A stretch of DNA of 11,147 bases from an uncultured Eubacteriales bacterium. GTDB lineage: Bacteria > Bacillota > Clostridia > Oscillospirales > Oscillospiraceae. The translations under genes were made by a program, and so were the position numbers. The stretch spans positions 1-11,147 of the forward strand of contig UQXI01000055.1 in NCBI GenBank assembly GCA_900544975.1, read 5' to 3'. Positions 1-7,283 of the stretch are shown here, piece after piece; positions within the stretch are counted from its first letter, which is position 1; each line of letters opens with the position of its first letter. Below the pieces are notes generated by a model. The model worked only from the letters and a program-made list of their open reading frames with translations, made no database searches and was not told the DNA's origin.

Positions 1-632
1 CGGTGCTTGCCGCAGTGATTTGCATCACGCTGCATGAAGTGAGCCACGGCTATGCCGCATACCGCCTGGGAGATCCCACAGCGAAAAACGCTGGGCGGCT
101 GACACTGAATCCCCTGCGCCACATCGATCCTTTGGGGCTTCTGGTGATGGCGATTGCCCACTTTGGCTGGGCCAGAGCAGTGCCCATCCAGCCGGGAAAT
201 TTTAAGCATTTCCGGCGGGACACGGCCCTGACGGCGTTGGCCGGGCCTGCGGCCAACGTGGGGATTACCATGCTTGCCCTGATGCTCCACAATACGCTCC
301 TGTCCCTGGGGGCTTTTTGGGAGCTGCCCCAGGGGCTGGCGTACTTGGATCTGTTTTTCCAGTATGTGGCTATTTTGAGCGCAAATCTGGCGGTCTTTAA
401 CCTGCTTCCCATTCCGCCCCTGGATGGGTCCAAGGTTTTGTATGTCATCTTGCCCCGGGGGATCTGTGAGAAGCTGCTGCGGTATGAGCGTTTTGGCTTT
501 TTCCTGCTGGCGGTGCTGCTGTGGACCGGTGTGCTGGATGCGCCTTTGAATTTCCTGCGGAGTGGACTCATCCGCCTGCTTTGGCCCATTTGCAACTGGC
601 CGGTTGAGCTGCTGCTCCATCTTTTCCATTAG
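1..632 (+). CDS. Site-2 protease family (M50) intramembrane metalloprotease, 5' partial
   Basis: Membrane-embedded zinc protease of the M50 family, of the short form without a PDZ domain. Visible in frame from base 3 is the zinc-binding HEVSH motif (about residue 11 of the visible part). Near residues 133-142 is the second family motif, NLLPIPPLDG, whose Asp is the third zinc ligand. Hydrophobic segments lie around 1-10, 44-55, 78-100, 115-130 and 160-180. The frame is open at the left edge and the HExxH normally sits inside the first membrane helix, so roughly 10-20 N-terminal residues, including the true start, are probably outside the window. Its stop overlaps the Shine-Dalgarno AGGAG of scpA, so it probably belongs to the same transcript. 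The substrate is unknown. Short Rip-type proteases next to scpAB are common in Firmicutes. The family call is secure; the physiological role is not. Confidence 0.9.
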   Translation, partial: VLAAVICITLHEVSHGYAAYRLGDPTAKNAGRLTLNPLRHIDPLGLLVMAIAHFGWARAVPIQPGNFKHFRRDTALTALAGPAANVGITMLALMLHNTLLSLGAFWELPQGLAYLDLFFQYVAILSANLAVFNLLPIPPLDGSKVLYVILPRGICEKLLRYERFGFFLLAVLLWTGVLDAPLNFLRSGLIRLLWPICNWPVELLLHLFH

Positions 633-641
633 GAGTTTGGA

Positions 642-1445
642 ATGAACGAACCGAGTTATCACCTGGAGGGCATTGTCCGCACCCGCTCAGAGGAGATGGA
701 GGACTTTAACGGCCCCCTGGATGTGATCCTGCTGCTGCTAAGCAAAAACAAGATTGCAATTGAAGATGTGAGCATTGCCGCAATCCTGGAGCAATATTTG
801 GCGTACCTGGACGAAATGAAGCGGCTGGATATGGAAATCGCCAGCGAATTCATCACCATGGCGTCGCACCTCATGGTGATTAAGACCAAGATGCTGCTGT
901 CGGCCAGCGAGCAGGCAGAAGCGGAGAGCGAGATGGAGCTGCTGCGTCAGTCTCTGGTGGAGCGCCAGAGGAAAGAGGCGCTGGAGCAGATCCGGCAGGC
1001 GGTCCAATTTTTAGAGGCCCGGAACGAAGTGGGACGGGGGATGTTTACCAAAGAACCGGAGCCACGCCCCAAGGAAAATACCTACGGGTATCAGCATGAA
1101 CCGGAGGATTTATGCCGGGCCCTGGCCGCCATTGCAGAGCGCAGCCGCCGTCGGCTCCCACCGCCGGCAACCAGCTTCCAGGGCATTGTGGGCAAGGAAC
1201 CCTTTCCGGTGACCCGGAAGGCGAAGGAAGTGATCAAGCGTCTGGTTCTCCACGGAGTCATGCGCCTGCGGCAGCTGTTCCGGGGCTGCAGGAGCCGGTC
1301 GGAGGTGGTGGCCACATTTTTGGCGGTGCTGGAGCTGTGCCGTACCAGCTCGGTCTGGCTGACCGATGACGGTACGGGAGACAATCCGGAGCTGAAATTA
1401 ATCAAGACCCCGGAAGAGGCTATGAGAAGGGAGACGGATGCCTGA
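642..1445 (+). CDS. scpA: Segregation and condensation protein A (kleisin subunit of SMC complex)
   Basis: Kleisin that bridges the two heads of the SMC dimer and recruits ScpB, acting in chromosome condensation and segregation in the cytoplasm. The N-terminal signature is plain: a DFNGPLDVILLLLSKNKI stretch (about residues 22-39) followed by a helix with EQYLAYL, matching the ScpA N-domain that binds the SMC neck. The middle is charged and helical. The C-terminal part (about residues 190-250) has the winged-helix pattern with VVATFLAVLELC. At 267 aa it has the usual family length. The ATG at 642 is preceded by AGGAG at 631-635. Its stop overlaps the scpB ATG by one base (TGATG), which implies coupled translation. 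Confidence 0.95.
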   Translation: MNEPSYHLEGIVRTRSEEMEDFNGPLDVILLLLSKNKIAIEDVSIAAILEQYLAYLDEMKRLDMEIASEFITMASHLMVIKTKMLLSASEQAEAESEMELLRQSLVERQRKEALEQIRQAVQFLEARNEVGRGMFTKEPEPRPKENTYGYQHEPEDLCRALAAIAERSRRRLPPPATSFQGIVGKEPFPVTRKAKEVIKRLVLHGVMRLRQLFRGCRSRSEVVATFLAVLELCRTSSVWLTDDGTGDNPELKLIKTPEEAMRRETDA

Positions 1446-2023
1446 TGGAGCCAGAAGAATTGGAACGGGCCGTGGAAGCGGTGCTGTTTGCCGCCGGGGA
1501 ACCGGTGGAGCTGAAGCGCCTGAGCCAGGCGCTGGGCTGTGAGACCGGCGAGGTGCAGGAGGCTGCCAACCGGCTGATGGACCGCCTGGGGTTTGAGCGC
1601 CGGGGGGTTCGGGTGGTGCGGCTGGATGGCGCCTACCAGATGTGCTCTGCCGGTGAGATGGGGGATTTTGTCTCCCGGGCCCTGGAGACCCGGAAGCCGC
1701 CGAAGCTCTCGGCGTCTCAGCTGGAGACCCTGTCGGTCATCGCCTATTATCAGCCTGCCACCAAAGCCATGGTGGAGCAGATCCGGGGGGTGGACAGCTC
1801 CTACTCTGTGACAGCCCTGCTGAACAAAAAGCTGATTGAAGAATGCGGCAGGCTGAATGTGCCTGGCAGGCCCCTGCAATACCGCACAACGCCGGACTTT
1901 CTCCGGACCTTTGGCCTGTCCAGCCTGGAGGAGCTCCCGGAGCTGGAGCTGGCGGAGTTGGGGACGCCGGACCAGCTGACCCTGGAGGAGGCGGCTTCCG
2001 GGCAGCAGGAATTGAACTCATGA
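1445..2023 (+). CDS. scpB: Segregation and condensation protein B
   Basis: Dimeric winged-helix partner of ScpA in the SMC-ScpAB condensin. The conserved core LSASQLETLSVIAYYQP, then a QIRGVDSS stretch and GRPLQYRTT followed by FLRTFGL (about residues 89-160), is diagnostic. The N-terminal winged helix starts with AVEAVLFAAGEPV. At 192 aa the length is typical, with a short acidic tail after the second winged helix. The start ATG shares one base with the scpA stop. The end overlaps the next start codon in an ATGA arrangement, so scpA, scpB and the DUF2953 gene are probably translated in a coupled series. Confidence 0.95.
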   Translation: MEPEELERAVEAVLFAAGEPVELKRLSQALGCETGEVQEAANRLMDRLGFERRGVRVVRLDGAYQMCSAGEMGDFVSRALETRKPPKLSASQLETLSVIAYYQPATKAMVEQIRGVDSSYSVTALLNKKLIEECGRLNVPGRPLQYRTTPDFLRTFGLSSLEELPELELAELGTPDQLTLEEAASGQQELNS

Positions 2024-2649
2024 ATGTGTTAGAAGGAATCCTCTGGGTGCTGGCGGGAATTTTGGGGCTGCTTGTGGCGCTGCTGTTCCTGCCTGTGGGG
2101 GTGCAGGTGCGTTACGATGATTCCGGATTTCGGATCAGCCTGCTGGCCGGGCCCATCCGCTGGCAGCTGCTGCCTGCAAAGTCCGGCTGGCTTCACAGGA
2201 AATGGACCCGCTCGAAATCGGAAAAGGCCCCCAAACCTGCCCCAAAGAAGGTGGCGGCGCCCAGGCCTGCCCCCAAGGGGGGAGCCTGGTCGGGACTCCG
2301 GCCATATTGGCCGGTGCTGCACAACCTCTTGCAGGGGTTGCGGCGGCGCCTTCTGGTGCGGCGGTTGGAGTTTTGGGTGAAGCTGGGAGGCGGGGATCCC
2401 TGTGACCTGGCGGTTCAGTATGGCCGGGCGTGGGCAGCCCTGGGGGCTACGGAGCCCCTGTTAGACCGGGCCCTTCGCATCCGGCGAAAGGACATTCAGA
2501 TTTTTTGTGACTTTACTGCAGAAAATACAGAGGCGTATTTGCGTTTGGATTTGGTGCTGTGTCCAGCCCGGCTGCTGGGGCTGATGCTCCGGCAGGGACC
2601 GGCACTTCTCCGGGTGTATCGGGAACAAAAAACCAAAAAGGCGGTGTAA
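2020..2649 (+). CDS. DUF2953 domain-containing membrane protein (YtfI-like)
   Basis: Protein of unknown function, 209 aa from the ATG at 2020, which overlaps the scpB stop by four bases and has AGGA at 2007-2010 as ribosome site. Longer in-frame openings upstream run through scpB and are not credible. Residues 5-27 form one strong transmembrane helix. After it comes a short beta-like segment, then a Lys/Pro/Ala-rich linker (about residues 65-90) that looks disordered. The DUF2953 core follows, with GGGDPCDLAVQYGRAWAALG around residues 124-143. In Bacillus subtilis the DUF2953 protein YtfI lies beside ytfJ, and the same pairing is seen here, which suggests an envelope or spore-related job. Family membership is inferred from order, topology and the core motif. 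Confidence 0.82.
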   Translation: MNVLEGILWVLAGILGLLVALLFLPVGVQVRYDDSGFRISLLAGPIRWQLLPAKSGWLHRKWTRSKSEKAPKPAPKKVAAPRPAPKGGAWSGLRPYWPVLHNLLQGLRRRLLVRRLEFWVKLGGGDPCDLAVQYGRAWAALGATEPLLDRALRIRRKDIQIFCDFTAENTEAYLRLDLVLCPARLLGLMLRQGPALLRVYREQKTKKAV

Positions 2650-2653
2650 CCAT

Positions 2654-3058
2654 ATGAGTCATCCTCTTCCCAATATGATTGAATCCACATTGCAAAAAAT
2701 TCGGGACATTGTGGACGTGAATTCTGTGGTGGGAGATCCCATCACCACACCGGAGGGTGTGACCATTCTCCCCATTTGTAAGATCAGCTACGGCTTTGGG
2801 GGAGGCGGATCAGACTTTCCCTCGAAGGCTTCCACCCGGCCGGACTATCCCTTTGGGGGCGGCACCGGGGTGGGGGCGCGGATTACCCCCATTGCGTTTC
2901 TCATCATCAAGGGCGAGTCTGTGCGGCTGCTGCCCATTGCAGCGCCGGCCAGCACTACGGCGGATCGGGTGGTGGAGCAGCTGCCGGATCTGGTGGATAA
3001 GCTTTACGCATTGGTCCACCCCAAGTCCGGGGAATTTGGAAGCGACGTCGGCGAATAA
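2654..3058 (+). CDS. ytfJ: GerW family sporulation protein YtfJ
   Basis: Small soluble protein of the YtfJ/GerW family, known in Bacillus as a sporulation protein needed for response to some germinants. At 134 aa it matches the family. Recognisable are the N-terminal helix, the VVGDPITTPEGVTILPICKI stretch (about residues 25-44), a glycine-rich YGFGGGGSDF segment, a second glycine-rich GGGTGVGARITPIAFLII segment, and then VRLLPI. It starts four bases after the DUF2953 stop. Its presence is the best sign in this window that the host forms spores. The GerW assignment is strong; the exact role in this host is inferred. Confidence 0.92.
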   Translation: MSHPLPNMIESTLQKIRDIVDVNSVVGDPITTPEGVTILPICKISYGFGGGGSDFPSKASTRPDYPFGGGTGVGARITPIAFLIIKGESVRLLPIAAPASTTADRVVEQLPDLVDKLYALVHPKSGEFGSDVGE

Positions 3059-3096
3059 ACCTCCGTGGGCAGGGGCAAGCTACCGCCGGTGATGAT

Positions 3097-4200
3097 ATGA
3101 AACAACGATTGTTCCGGGTGGTGGCCATAGGGCTGGTCCTCACCATGTTCTCCTCGTTTTCCACAGCCAGGGCCATGGGCCTCTCGGCGGAGCATGCAAT
3201 CTTAATGGATGCGGACTCCGGCCGGGTTCTCTATGAGAAGGATGCAGACAGCCGCAGTCTCATTGCCAGCACCACCAAAATCATGACGGCGCTGGTGGTC
3301 TGCGAGCAGTGCAATGTGCTGGATCGGGTGCGCATTATGCCAGAGGCAGTGGGGATTGAAGGATCTTCCATGTACCTGCAGGCCGATGAGATTCTGACGG
3401 TGCAGGAGCTGCTGTACGGCCTGATGCTTCAGTCCGGCAATGATGCGGCTGTGGCCCTGGCAATCTATTGCGGCGGCACGGTGGAGGGCTTTGCCCAGCT
3501 GATGAATGACGAGGCCCGCCGCATTGGTCTCACGGGGACCCACTTTGAAAATCCCAATGGCTTGGACAATGAAAATCACTATTCCACGGCCCGGGATTTG
3601 GCGAAGCTGACGGCTTATGCCATGAAAAATGAGATTTTTGCCAAAACCGTCTCCACCAAAAGCATTCAGGTGGGCGGCCGGAGTCTCACCAACCACAACA
3701 AGCTCCTGTGGCGCTACGAGGGGGCCGATGGGGTGAAGACCGGCTACACCAAGGCTGCGGGCCGGATTCTGGTCTCCAGCGCAACCCGGGACGGGCGGCA
3801 GCTCATTGCCGTGACCATCCATGCGCCCGACGACTGGAATGACCACACCCGTCTCCTGGACTATGGTTTCAGTCAGTTTGAGACCAAGTGTCTGGTGCAA
3901 ACGGGTCAGTGTTTGGGTACCGTGGAGGTGCTCTCCGGTGAGGGGGGCTCTGTGGATCTGGTGGCGGCCCAGGATTTCTCCTACCCGGTGGCCCAGGGCG
4001 AGGCGGTGGAAGTGCAGTTCCCCGGGCCTGGGTTTGTGTATGCGCCGGTGACGGCAGGACAGAACGCCGGTTTTGCCCATGTGCTTCTGGGCGGAGTCCC
4101 TGTGGGGAAGGTTCCGGTGGTGTGGGGCGAGACGGTTGCGACGCCTGCAGAACCGGAGAAGCCCAACTGGTGGGAACGGATCTGGGGAGACAAAAAATGA
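3097..4200 (+). CDS. dacF: D-alanyl-D-alanine carboxypeptidase (DacF/PBP5 type)
   Basis: Serine peptidase S11 that trims the terminal D-Ala of peptidoglycan stem peptides outside the membrane. A signal peptide occupies residues 1-26 (KQR, hydrophobic VVAIGLVLTMF, then an ARA cleavage site). The three catalytic motifs are intact: SxxK at S58-K61, SGN at 113-115 and KTG at 214-216. A C-terminal beta-rich domain (about 260-345) matches the PBP5 C-domain. The Trp-rich tail NWWERIWGDKK could be the short amphipathic membrane anchor. At 367 aa the length is usual. The ATG at 3097 lacks a strong Shine-Dalgarno, but the signal peptide fixes the start region. In this context next to ytfJ it resembles the sporulation-linked dacF/dacB paralogues; which paralogue is uncertain, so the symbol is tentative. 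Confidence 0.92.
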   Translation: MKQRLFRVVAIGLVLTMFSSFSTARAMGLSAEHAILMDADSGRVLYEKDADSRSLIASTTKIMTALVVCEQCNVLDRVRIMPEAVGIEGSSMYLQADEILTVQELLYGLMLQSGNDAAVALAIYCGGTVEGFAQLMNDEARRIGLTGTHFENPNGLDNENHYSTARDLAKLTAYAMKNEIFAKTVSTKSIQVGGRSLTNHNKLLWRYEGADGVKTGYTKAAGRILVSSATRDGRQLIAVTIHAPDDWNDHTRLLDYGFSQFETKCLVQTGQCLGTVEVLSGEGGSVDLVAAQDFSYPVAQGEAVEVQFPGPGFVYAPVTAGQNAGFAHVLLGGVPVGKVPVVWGETVATPAEPEKPNWWERIWGDKK

Positions 4201-4907
4201 AAGAGCGGTTACAGAAAATTTTATCTGCCCGGGGTGTGACCTCCCGCCGGAAGGCGGAGGAGTGGATCCTTGCCGGGCGGGTGCAGGTGGACGGCAGGGT
4301 GGCGGGCCTGGGAGACCAGGCCGACCCCGCCGTTCAGGTCATTACCCTGGATGGCCGGCCTCTGCCGGCGTCCGGGGAGCTGGTGTACATCATGCTGAAT
4401 AAGCCAAGGGGTGTTGTGACGACGCTCCGGGACCAGAAGGGGCGGCCTGATGCGGCCGGACTGGTGGCCGGCTGTGGATGCCGGGTCTGGCCGGTGGGCA
4501 GGCTGGATATGGATTCCGAGGGGCTGCTCCTGTTTACCAACGACGGGGACTTCAGCCAAAGACTGACCCATCCCCGCCATCAGGTGGATAAGCGTTACCG
4601 GGTTTGGGTCCGGGGCCATACCCGTCAGCGGGAGGATGCGCTGAGGCAGCCGGTGGTTCTGGATGGCTATCTCATCCGCCCGCCCCAGGTGCGCTTTCTG
4701 AGGAAGGAGAAGAAAACCGCCTGCCTGGAGGTGGTCATCCATGAGGGACGGAACCGGCAAATCCGCCGCATGTGCGGTCTGGCGGGCATGGAGGTCACCC
4801 GACTGCAGCGGGTGGGGGAGGGGCCGCTTCACCTGGGGAATTTACCCCTGGGGGCTTGGCGTTATCTGACTCCGGAGGAGCTGGTACAATTGCGTGAGAC
4901 CATATAA
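4197..4907 (+). CDS. Pseudouridine synthase, RsuA/RluB/RluE/RluF family
   Basis: Converts a uridine in ribosomal RNA to pseudouridine. An S4 RNA-binding domain covers residues 1-48 (ERLQKILSARGVTSRRKAEE). The catalytic domain has the family motif GRLDMDSEGLLLFTNDGDF, with catalytic Asp104. It ends with HEGRNRQIRRMC and a PLGAWRYLT segment, all standard for the family. From the ATG at 4197 the protein is 236 aa, typical of Firmicute RluB. This start overlaps the carboxypeptidase stop (ATGA) and has GGGGAGA about seven bases upstream. A longer in-frame start at 4122 lies inside the upstream gene and is rejected. RluB (23S rRNA) is the most likely member in Firmicutes, but RsuA-like specificity cannot be excluded from sequence alone. 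Confidence 0.93.
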   Translation: MKERLQKILSARGVTSRRKAEEWILAGRVQVDGRVAGLGDQADPAVQVITLDGRPLPASGELVYIMLNKPRGVVTTLRDQKGRPDAAGLVAGCGCRVWPVGRLDMDSEGLLLFTNDGDFSQRLTHPRHQVDKRYRVWVRGHTRQREDALRQPVVLDGYLIRPPQVRFLRKEKKTACLEVVIHEGRNRQIRRMCGLAGMEVTRLQRVGEGPLHLGNLPLGAWRYLTPEELVQLRETI

Positions 4908-4914
4908 AAGGAGG
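4907..4914 (+). promoter_or_regulatory. Ribosome binding site of the RpiR-family gene
   Basis: AAAGGAGG-type site (AAAGGAGGC within 4906-4915) overlapping the stop codon of the pseudouridine synthase gene and placed five to six bases before the ATG at 4920. It fixes the start and shows the two genes are read from one message. Confidence 0.7.
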
Positions 4915-4919
4915 CTACC

Positions 4920-5786
4920 ATGGCAAGGGATGTTTTGGCGCAGATGAAGGAGCAATACCCGTCTTTTTCCAAAGGACAGCGGGCGATTGCCAATTACATA
5001 CAAAATACCTTTGAAAAGGCCGCATTCCTCACAGCTGCCCGGTTGGGCCAGGCGGTGGGAGTGTCGGAGTCCACGGTGGTGCGCTTTGCCATGGAGCTTG
5101 GTTACGATGGCTACCCCAGTATGCAGAAGGAGCTGCAAGCCCTGGTTCTCAACCGGCTCACCTCGGTGCAACGCATGGAGGTGGCCAGGGACCGGCTGCA
5201 GGATGGGGACTTGGTGGATACCATTTTGGAAGCCGACATGGAGAAAATCCGGAAGACCCAAGAGGGGCTGGATCGGGATGACTTCCAGGCGGCGGTGAGC
5301 GCGGTGCTTCAGGCCCGGCAGATTTATATTTTGGGCGCCCGTTCTTCCGCTCCACTGGCGGCCTTTGTCCGGTATTATTTCCATTACATGTTTCGCAATG
5401 TATCTTTGATTACGGCTGCCGCCACCGGCGAGGTGTGTGAACAGCTGGCGGGCGTTGGACCGGAGGATACGATCCTGGCCCTGAGCTTTCCCCGCTACGC
5501 CGTCTCCACCGGCCGGGGCGCTCGCTTTGGGCGGGAGCGAGGCGCCGTTGTGGTGGGAATTACGGACCACCGGGAGTCTCCCGTGGGGCAGTGCGCCAAT
5601 TTTGTGCTCTGTGCCAAAAGCGATATGATCTCCCTGGTGGATTCCTTGGTTGCGCCGCTGAGCCTCATCAATGCCCTGATTGTGGCGGTGGCGGCCCGGC
5701 GAAACCGGGAGCTGACGGAAACCCTGGATCAGTTGGAGCGGATCTGGGAGCAACATGAGATGTACGAACCAAGGGACAGGGAGTAG
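4920..5786 (+). CDS. MurR/RpiR family transcriptional regulator (HTH plus SIS domain)
   Basis: DNA-binding regulator that senses a phosphosugar through a SIS domain. Residues 1-77 form the RpiR helix-turn-helix domain, with the recognisable TAARLGQAVGVSESTVVRFA and GYDGYPSMQKEL stretches. The SIS domain spans about 125-260, starting with QIYILGARSSAPLAAFVRYY, where the SS pair is in the expected sugar-phosphate-binding position, and including AVVVGITDHRESPVGQCAN. At 288 aa it is full length. It lies between rluB and the flavoprotein gene and is separated from the latter by only five bases. The effector and target genes cannot be told from the sequence. No sugar-catabolic operon is adjacent, so it may act at a distance or on its own operon. 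Confidence 0.92.
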   Translation: MARDVLAQMKEQYPSFSKGQRAIANYIQNTFEKAAFLTAARLGQAVGVSESTVVRFAMELGYDGYPSMQKELQALVLNRLTSVQRMEVARDRLQDGDLVDTILEADMEKIRKTQEGLDRDDFQAAVSAVLQARQIYILGARSSAPLAAFVRYYFHYMFRNVSLITAAATGEVCEQLAGVGPEDTILALSFPRYAVSTGRGARFGRERGAVVVGITDHRESPVGQCANFVLCAKSDMISLVDSLVAPLSLINALIVAVAARRNRELTETLDQLERIWEQHEMYEPRDRE

Positions 5787-5791
5787 AGAAT

Positions 5792-7063
5792 ATGCAGGAG
5801 CAGTATGATGTGATTGTGGTGGGCGGCGGCGCTGCCGGGATGTTTGCGGCCATCCATGTGGGATTGGCCGGAAAGCGGGTGCTGCTCCTGGAGCGCAACG
5901 ACCGCCTGGGGAAGAAGCTGCGGATCACCGGCAAGGGCCGGTGCAATGTGACCAATTGCTGCACGGCAGAAGAAGTGCTGCAACATGTGCCACGCAATGG
6001 CCGCTTTCTTTACAGCGCGGTGACCCAGTATCCGCCGGCGCGGATGATGGAGTTTCTGGAGGCAGAGGGTTGCCCGCTGAAGACGGAGCGGGGCAATCGG
6101 GTCTTCCCGGTGTCGGACAGCTCCGCCAGCGTCCAGCAGGCCCTGGAGCGGGCCCTGGGCCGGGCCGGTGTGACCGTCCGGCAAAGCCGGGTACTGGAGG
6201 TCTGGACGGATGCAGGGCAGGTGGCCGGCGTTCGGACAGACCAGGAGCAGATCCCGGCCGGGAAGGTGATCCTGGCGACCGGCGGCTGTTCCTATCCCGC
6301 CACAGGGTCCACCGGAGACGGTTACCGAATGGCGGCGCAGCTGGGTCACACGGTGATCCCGCCTACCGGTTCCCTGGTTCCCCTGGAGGAGGCGGGGACG
6401 GACTGCGGCCAGATGCAGGGCCTGTCCTTGCGCAATGTGGCGGTGCGGTTGGTTCACGAAAAGGGGAAGTGTGTGTACCGGGATTTTGGGGAACTGCTGT
6501 TTACCCATTTTGGACTCTCCGGGCCCACGGTGCTCAGCGCCAGCGCCCATATGGGAAAGCCGGGGGCTTACCAACTGGTGATTGATCTGAAGCCGGCGCT
6601 GGAGGAGGGGAAGCTGGACGCCAGAATCCTCCGGGATCTGGAGCTGTACCAAAACCGTTCCATGGTCAATGCCCTTACGGATTTGCTACCCAGGTCCATG
6701 ATCCCGGTGATTTTGCGGCGGACGCAGATTCCGGAGACGCTGGAAGCCAACTCCCTGACCCGGCAACAGCGGCACAGTCTGGTTCGGGAGCTGAAGAACT
6801 TTGCGGTGCCCATTGCCGGCAAACGGCCGGTGGAGGAGGCCATTGTCACCTCTGGCGGGGTCAAAACCGGCGAGGTGAACCCGAAAACCATGGAGTCCAA
6901 GCGGGTGCCAGGGCTGTACTTTGCCGGGGAAATTTTGGACTGTGACGCCTACACCGGAGGCTTTAACCTCCAAATCGCCTGGTCCACGGCATATGCCGCC
7001 GCTATGGCCTGCCGGGCCTTGTCCGGCTGTGGTGGGCATGACGAATTCGCCGAAAATGGGTAG
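5792..7063 (+). CDS. BaiN/HI0933-type FAD-dependent oxidoreductase
   Basis: Flavoprotein of the HI0933/BaiN family, usually annotated as NAD(P)/FAD-dependent oxidoreductase. The Rossmann FAD-binding motif VVGGGAAGMFAA (residues 9-20) is followed by Glu34 at the end of the second strand and the family signature LGKKLRITGKGRCNVTN (about 39-55). A second nucleotide-contact region reads ILATGGCSYPATGSTGDG. The C-terminal signature GLYFAGEILDCDAYTGGFN, then LQIAWSTAYAA, is intact. At 423 aa it is full length. Characterised members include a bile-acid-reducing BaiN, but most relatives have no known substrate, so bile acid activity should not be assumed. The last seven or so codons and the stop lie in the left arm of a palindromic repeat, so the tail is probably replaced sequence. 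Confidence 0.92.
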   Translation: MQEQYDVIVVGGGAAGMFAAIHVGLAGKRVLLLERNDRLGKKLRITGKGRCNVTNCCTAEEVLQHVPRNGRFLYSAVTQYPPARMMEFLEAEGCPLKTERGNRVFPVSDSSASVQQALERALGRAGVTVRQSRVLEVWTDAGQVAGVRTDQEQIPAGKVILATGGCSYPATGSTGDGYRMAAQLGHTVIPPTGSLVPLEEAGTDCGQMQGLSLRNVAVRLVHEKGKCVYRDFGELLFTHFGLSGPTVLSASAHMGKPGAYQLVIDLKPALEEGKLDARILRDLELYQNRSMVNALTDLLPRSMIPVILRRTQIPETLEANSLTRQQRHSLVRELKNFAVPIAGKRPVEEAIVTSGGVKTGEVNPKTMESKRVPGLYFAGEILDCDAYTGGFNLQIAWSTAYAAAMACRALSGCGGHDEFAENG

Positions 7064-7171
7064 GAAACATACGATGTATCTGCCGGGCGGACACATGGGT
7101 CCGCCCGGCAGAGACACAGCGCGTTTCCCAACCATGTTCGGCGAATACGAAACGCCTACCACGGGCGGACA
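7020..7171. repeat. Long imperfect palindromic repeat (BIME/MITE-like) over the 3' end of the flavoprotein gene
   Basis: The two halves align to each other's reverse complement without a gap about a centre at 7093-7098. The innermost 12 bp (7081-7092 against 7099-7110) are perfect. The next 12 match at about half the positions. The block 7042-7068 against 7123-7149 matches at 23 of 27. The block 7029-7041 against 7150-7162 matches at 9 of 13, and the outer nine at 7 of 9 (hand counts). The left arm contains the end of the flavoprotein coding sequence including its TAG. Such an element could fold into a long RNA hairpin, stabilise the mRNA 3' end, or be a dispersed non-autonomous element. Repeats with a GGGCGGAC core seem common in Oscillospiraceae genomes, but that is from memory. 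Confidence 0.7.
7081..7110. repeat. Perfect 12-bp GC-rich core hairpin
   Basis: TGCCGGGCGGAC at 7081-7092 pairs completely with 7099-7110 across a six-base loop, ACATGG. It is the centre of the longer palindrome. There is no T-run after it, so it is not a classical intrinsic terminator, though it could block exonucleases or act as a processed mRNA end. Confidence 0.85.
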
Positions 7172-7184
7172 CACAGGTCCGCCC
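7163..7184. repeat. Second copy of the GGGCGGAC hairpin core
   Basis: GGGCGGAC at 7163-7170 and GTCCGCCC at 7177-7184 pair perfectly across a six-base loop, ACACAG. The stem is the inner eight base pairs of the hairpin at 7081-7110, and the loop begins with the same two bases. CCTA at 7155-7158 and TAGG at 7186-7189 could add an outer clamp. Two copies within about 100 bases give the region the composite look of bacterial interspersed mosaic elements. Confidence 0.75.
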
Positions 7185-7231
7185 CTAGGATGAGATACCA
7201 ATGTGGCGCGTAAATAGATTCTTCAGTTTGC

Positions 7232-7283
7232 AAAAAACTGCAATTTCCGTCTTTAGAATTGGGGACGGAAATTACAGTTTTTT
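7232..7283. terminator. Bidirectional intrinsic terminator between convergent operons
   Basis: A 20-base arm at 7232-7251 is the reverse complement of 7264-7283 with one mismatch (7242 region), across a 12-base loop. The arm carries six As at its left end and the opposite arm a run of Ts. Read in either direction, the RNA is therefore a stable stem followed by a U-tract. It lies downstream of the plus-strand flavoprotein gene and at the very end of the minus-strand peptidase gene, whose TAA stop (7272-7274) sits inside the stem. It most likely ends both transcripts. Confidence 0.85.

Noticed and set aside
3202..4080. 292-aa open frame antisense to the carboxypeptidase gene
   Set aside because: It is His/Arg/Pro-rich with no domain pattern, as expected of the complement of a GC-rich gene. 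The sense frame has all S11 motifs.
4197..4907. Functional link between the pseudouridine synthase and the HTH-PfkB (pseudouridine-kinase-like) gene
   Set aside because: They are 5.8 kb apart in different transcripts, and rRNA pseudouridine synthases are housekeeping genes. The proximity is probably chance.
4842..5756. 304-aa open frame antisense to the RpiR-type gene
   Set aside because: Shadow of a clear HTH-SIS gene; composition is biased and no motif is seen. The same applies to the minus-strand frames at 5729-6652 and 1091-1879.
7081..7184. CRISPR-like array from the two GGGCGGAC hairpins
   Set aside because: Only two short copies, no constant repeat-spacer spacing and no cas genes. 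Palindromic interspersed element fits better.
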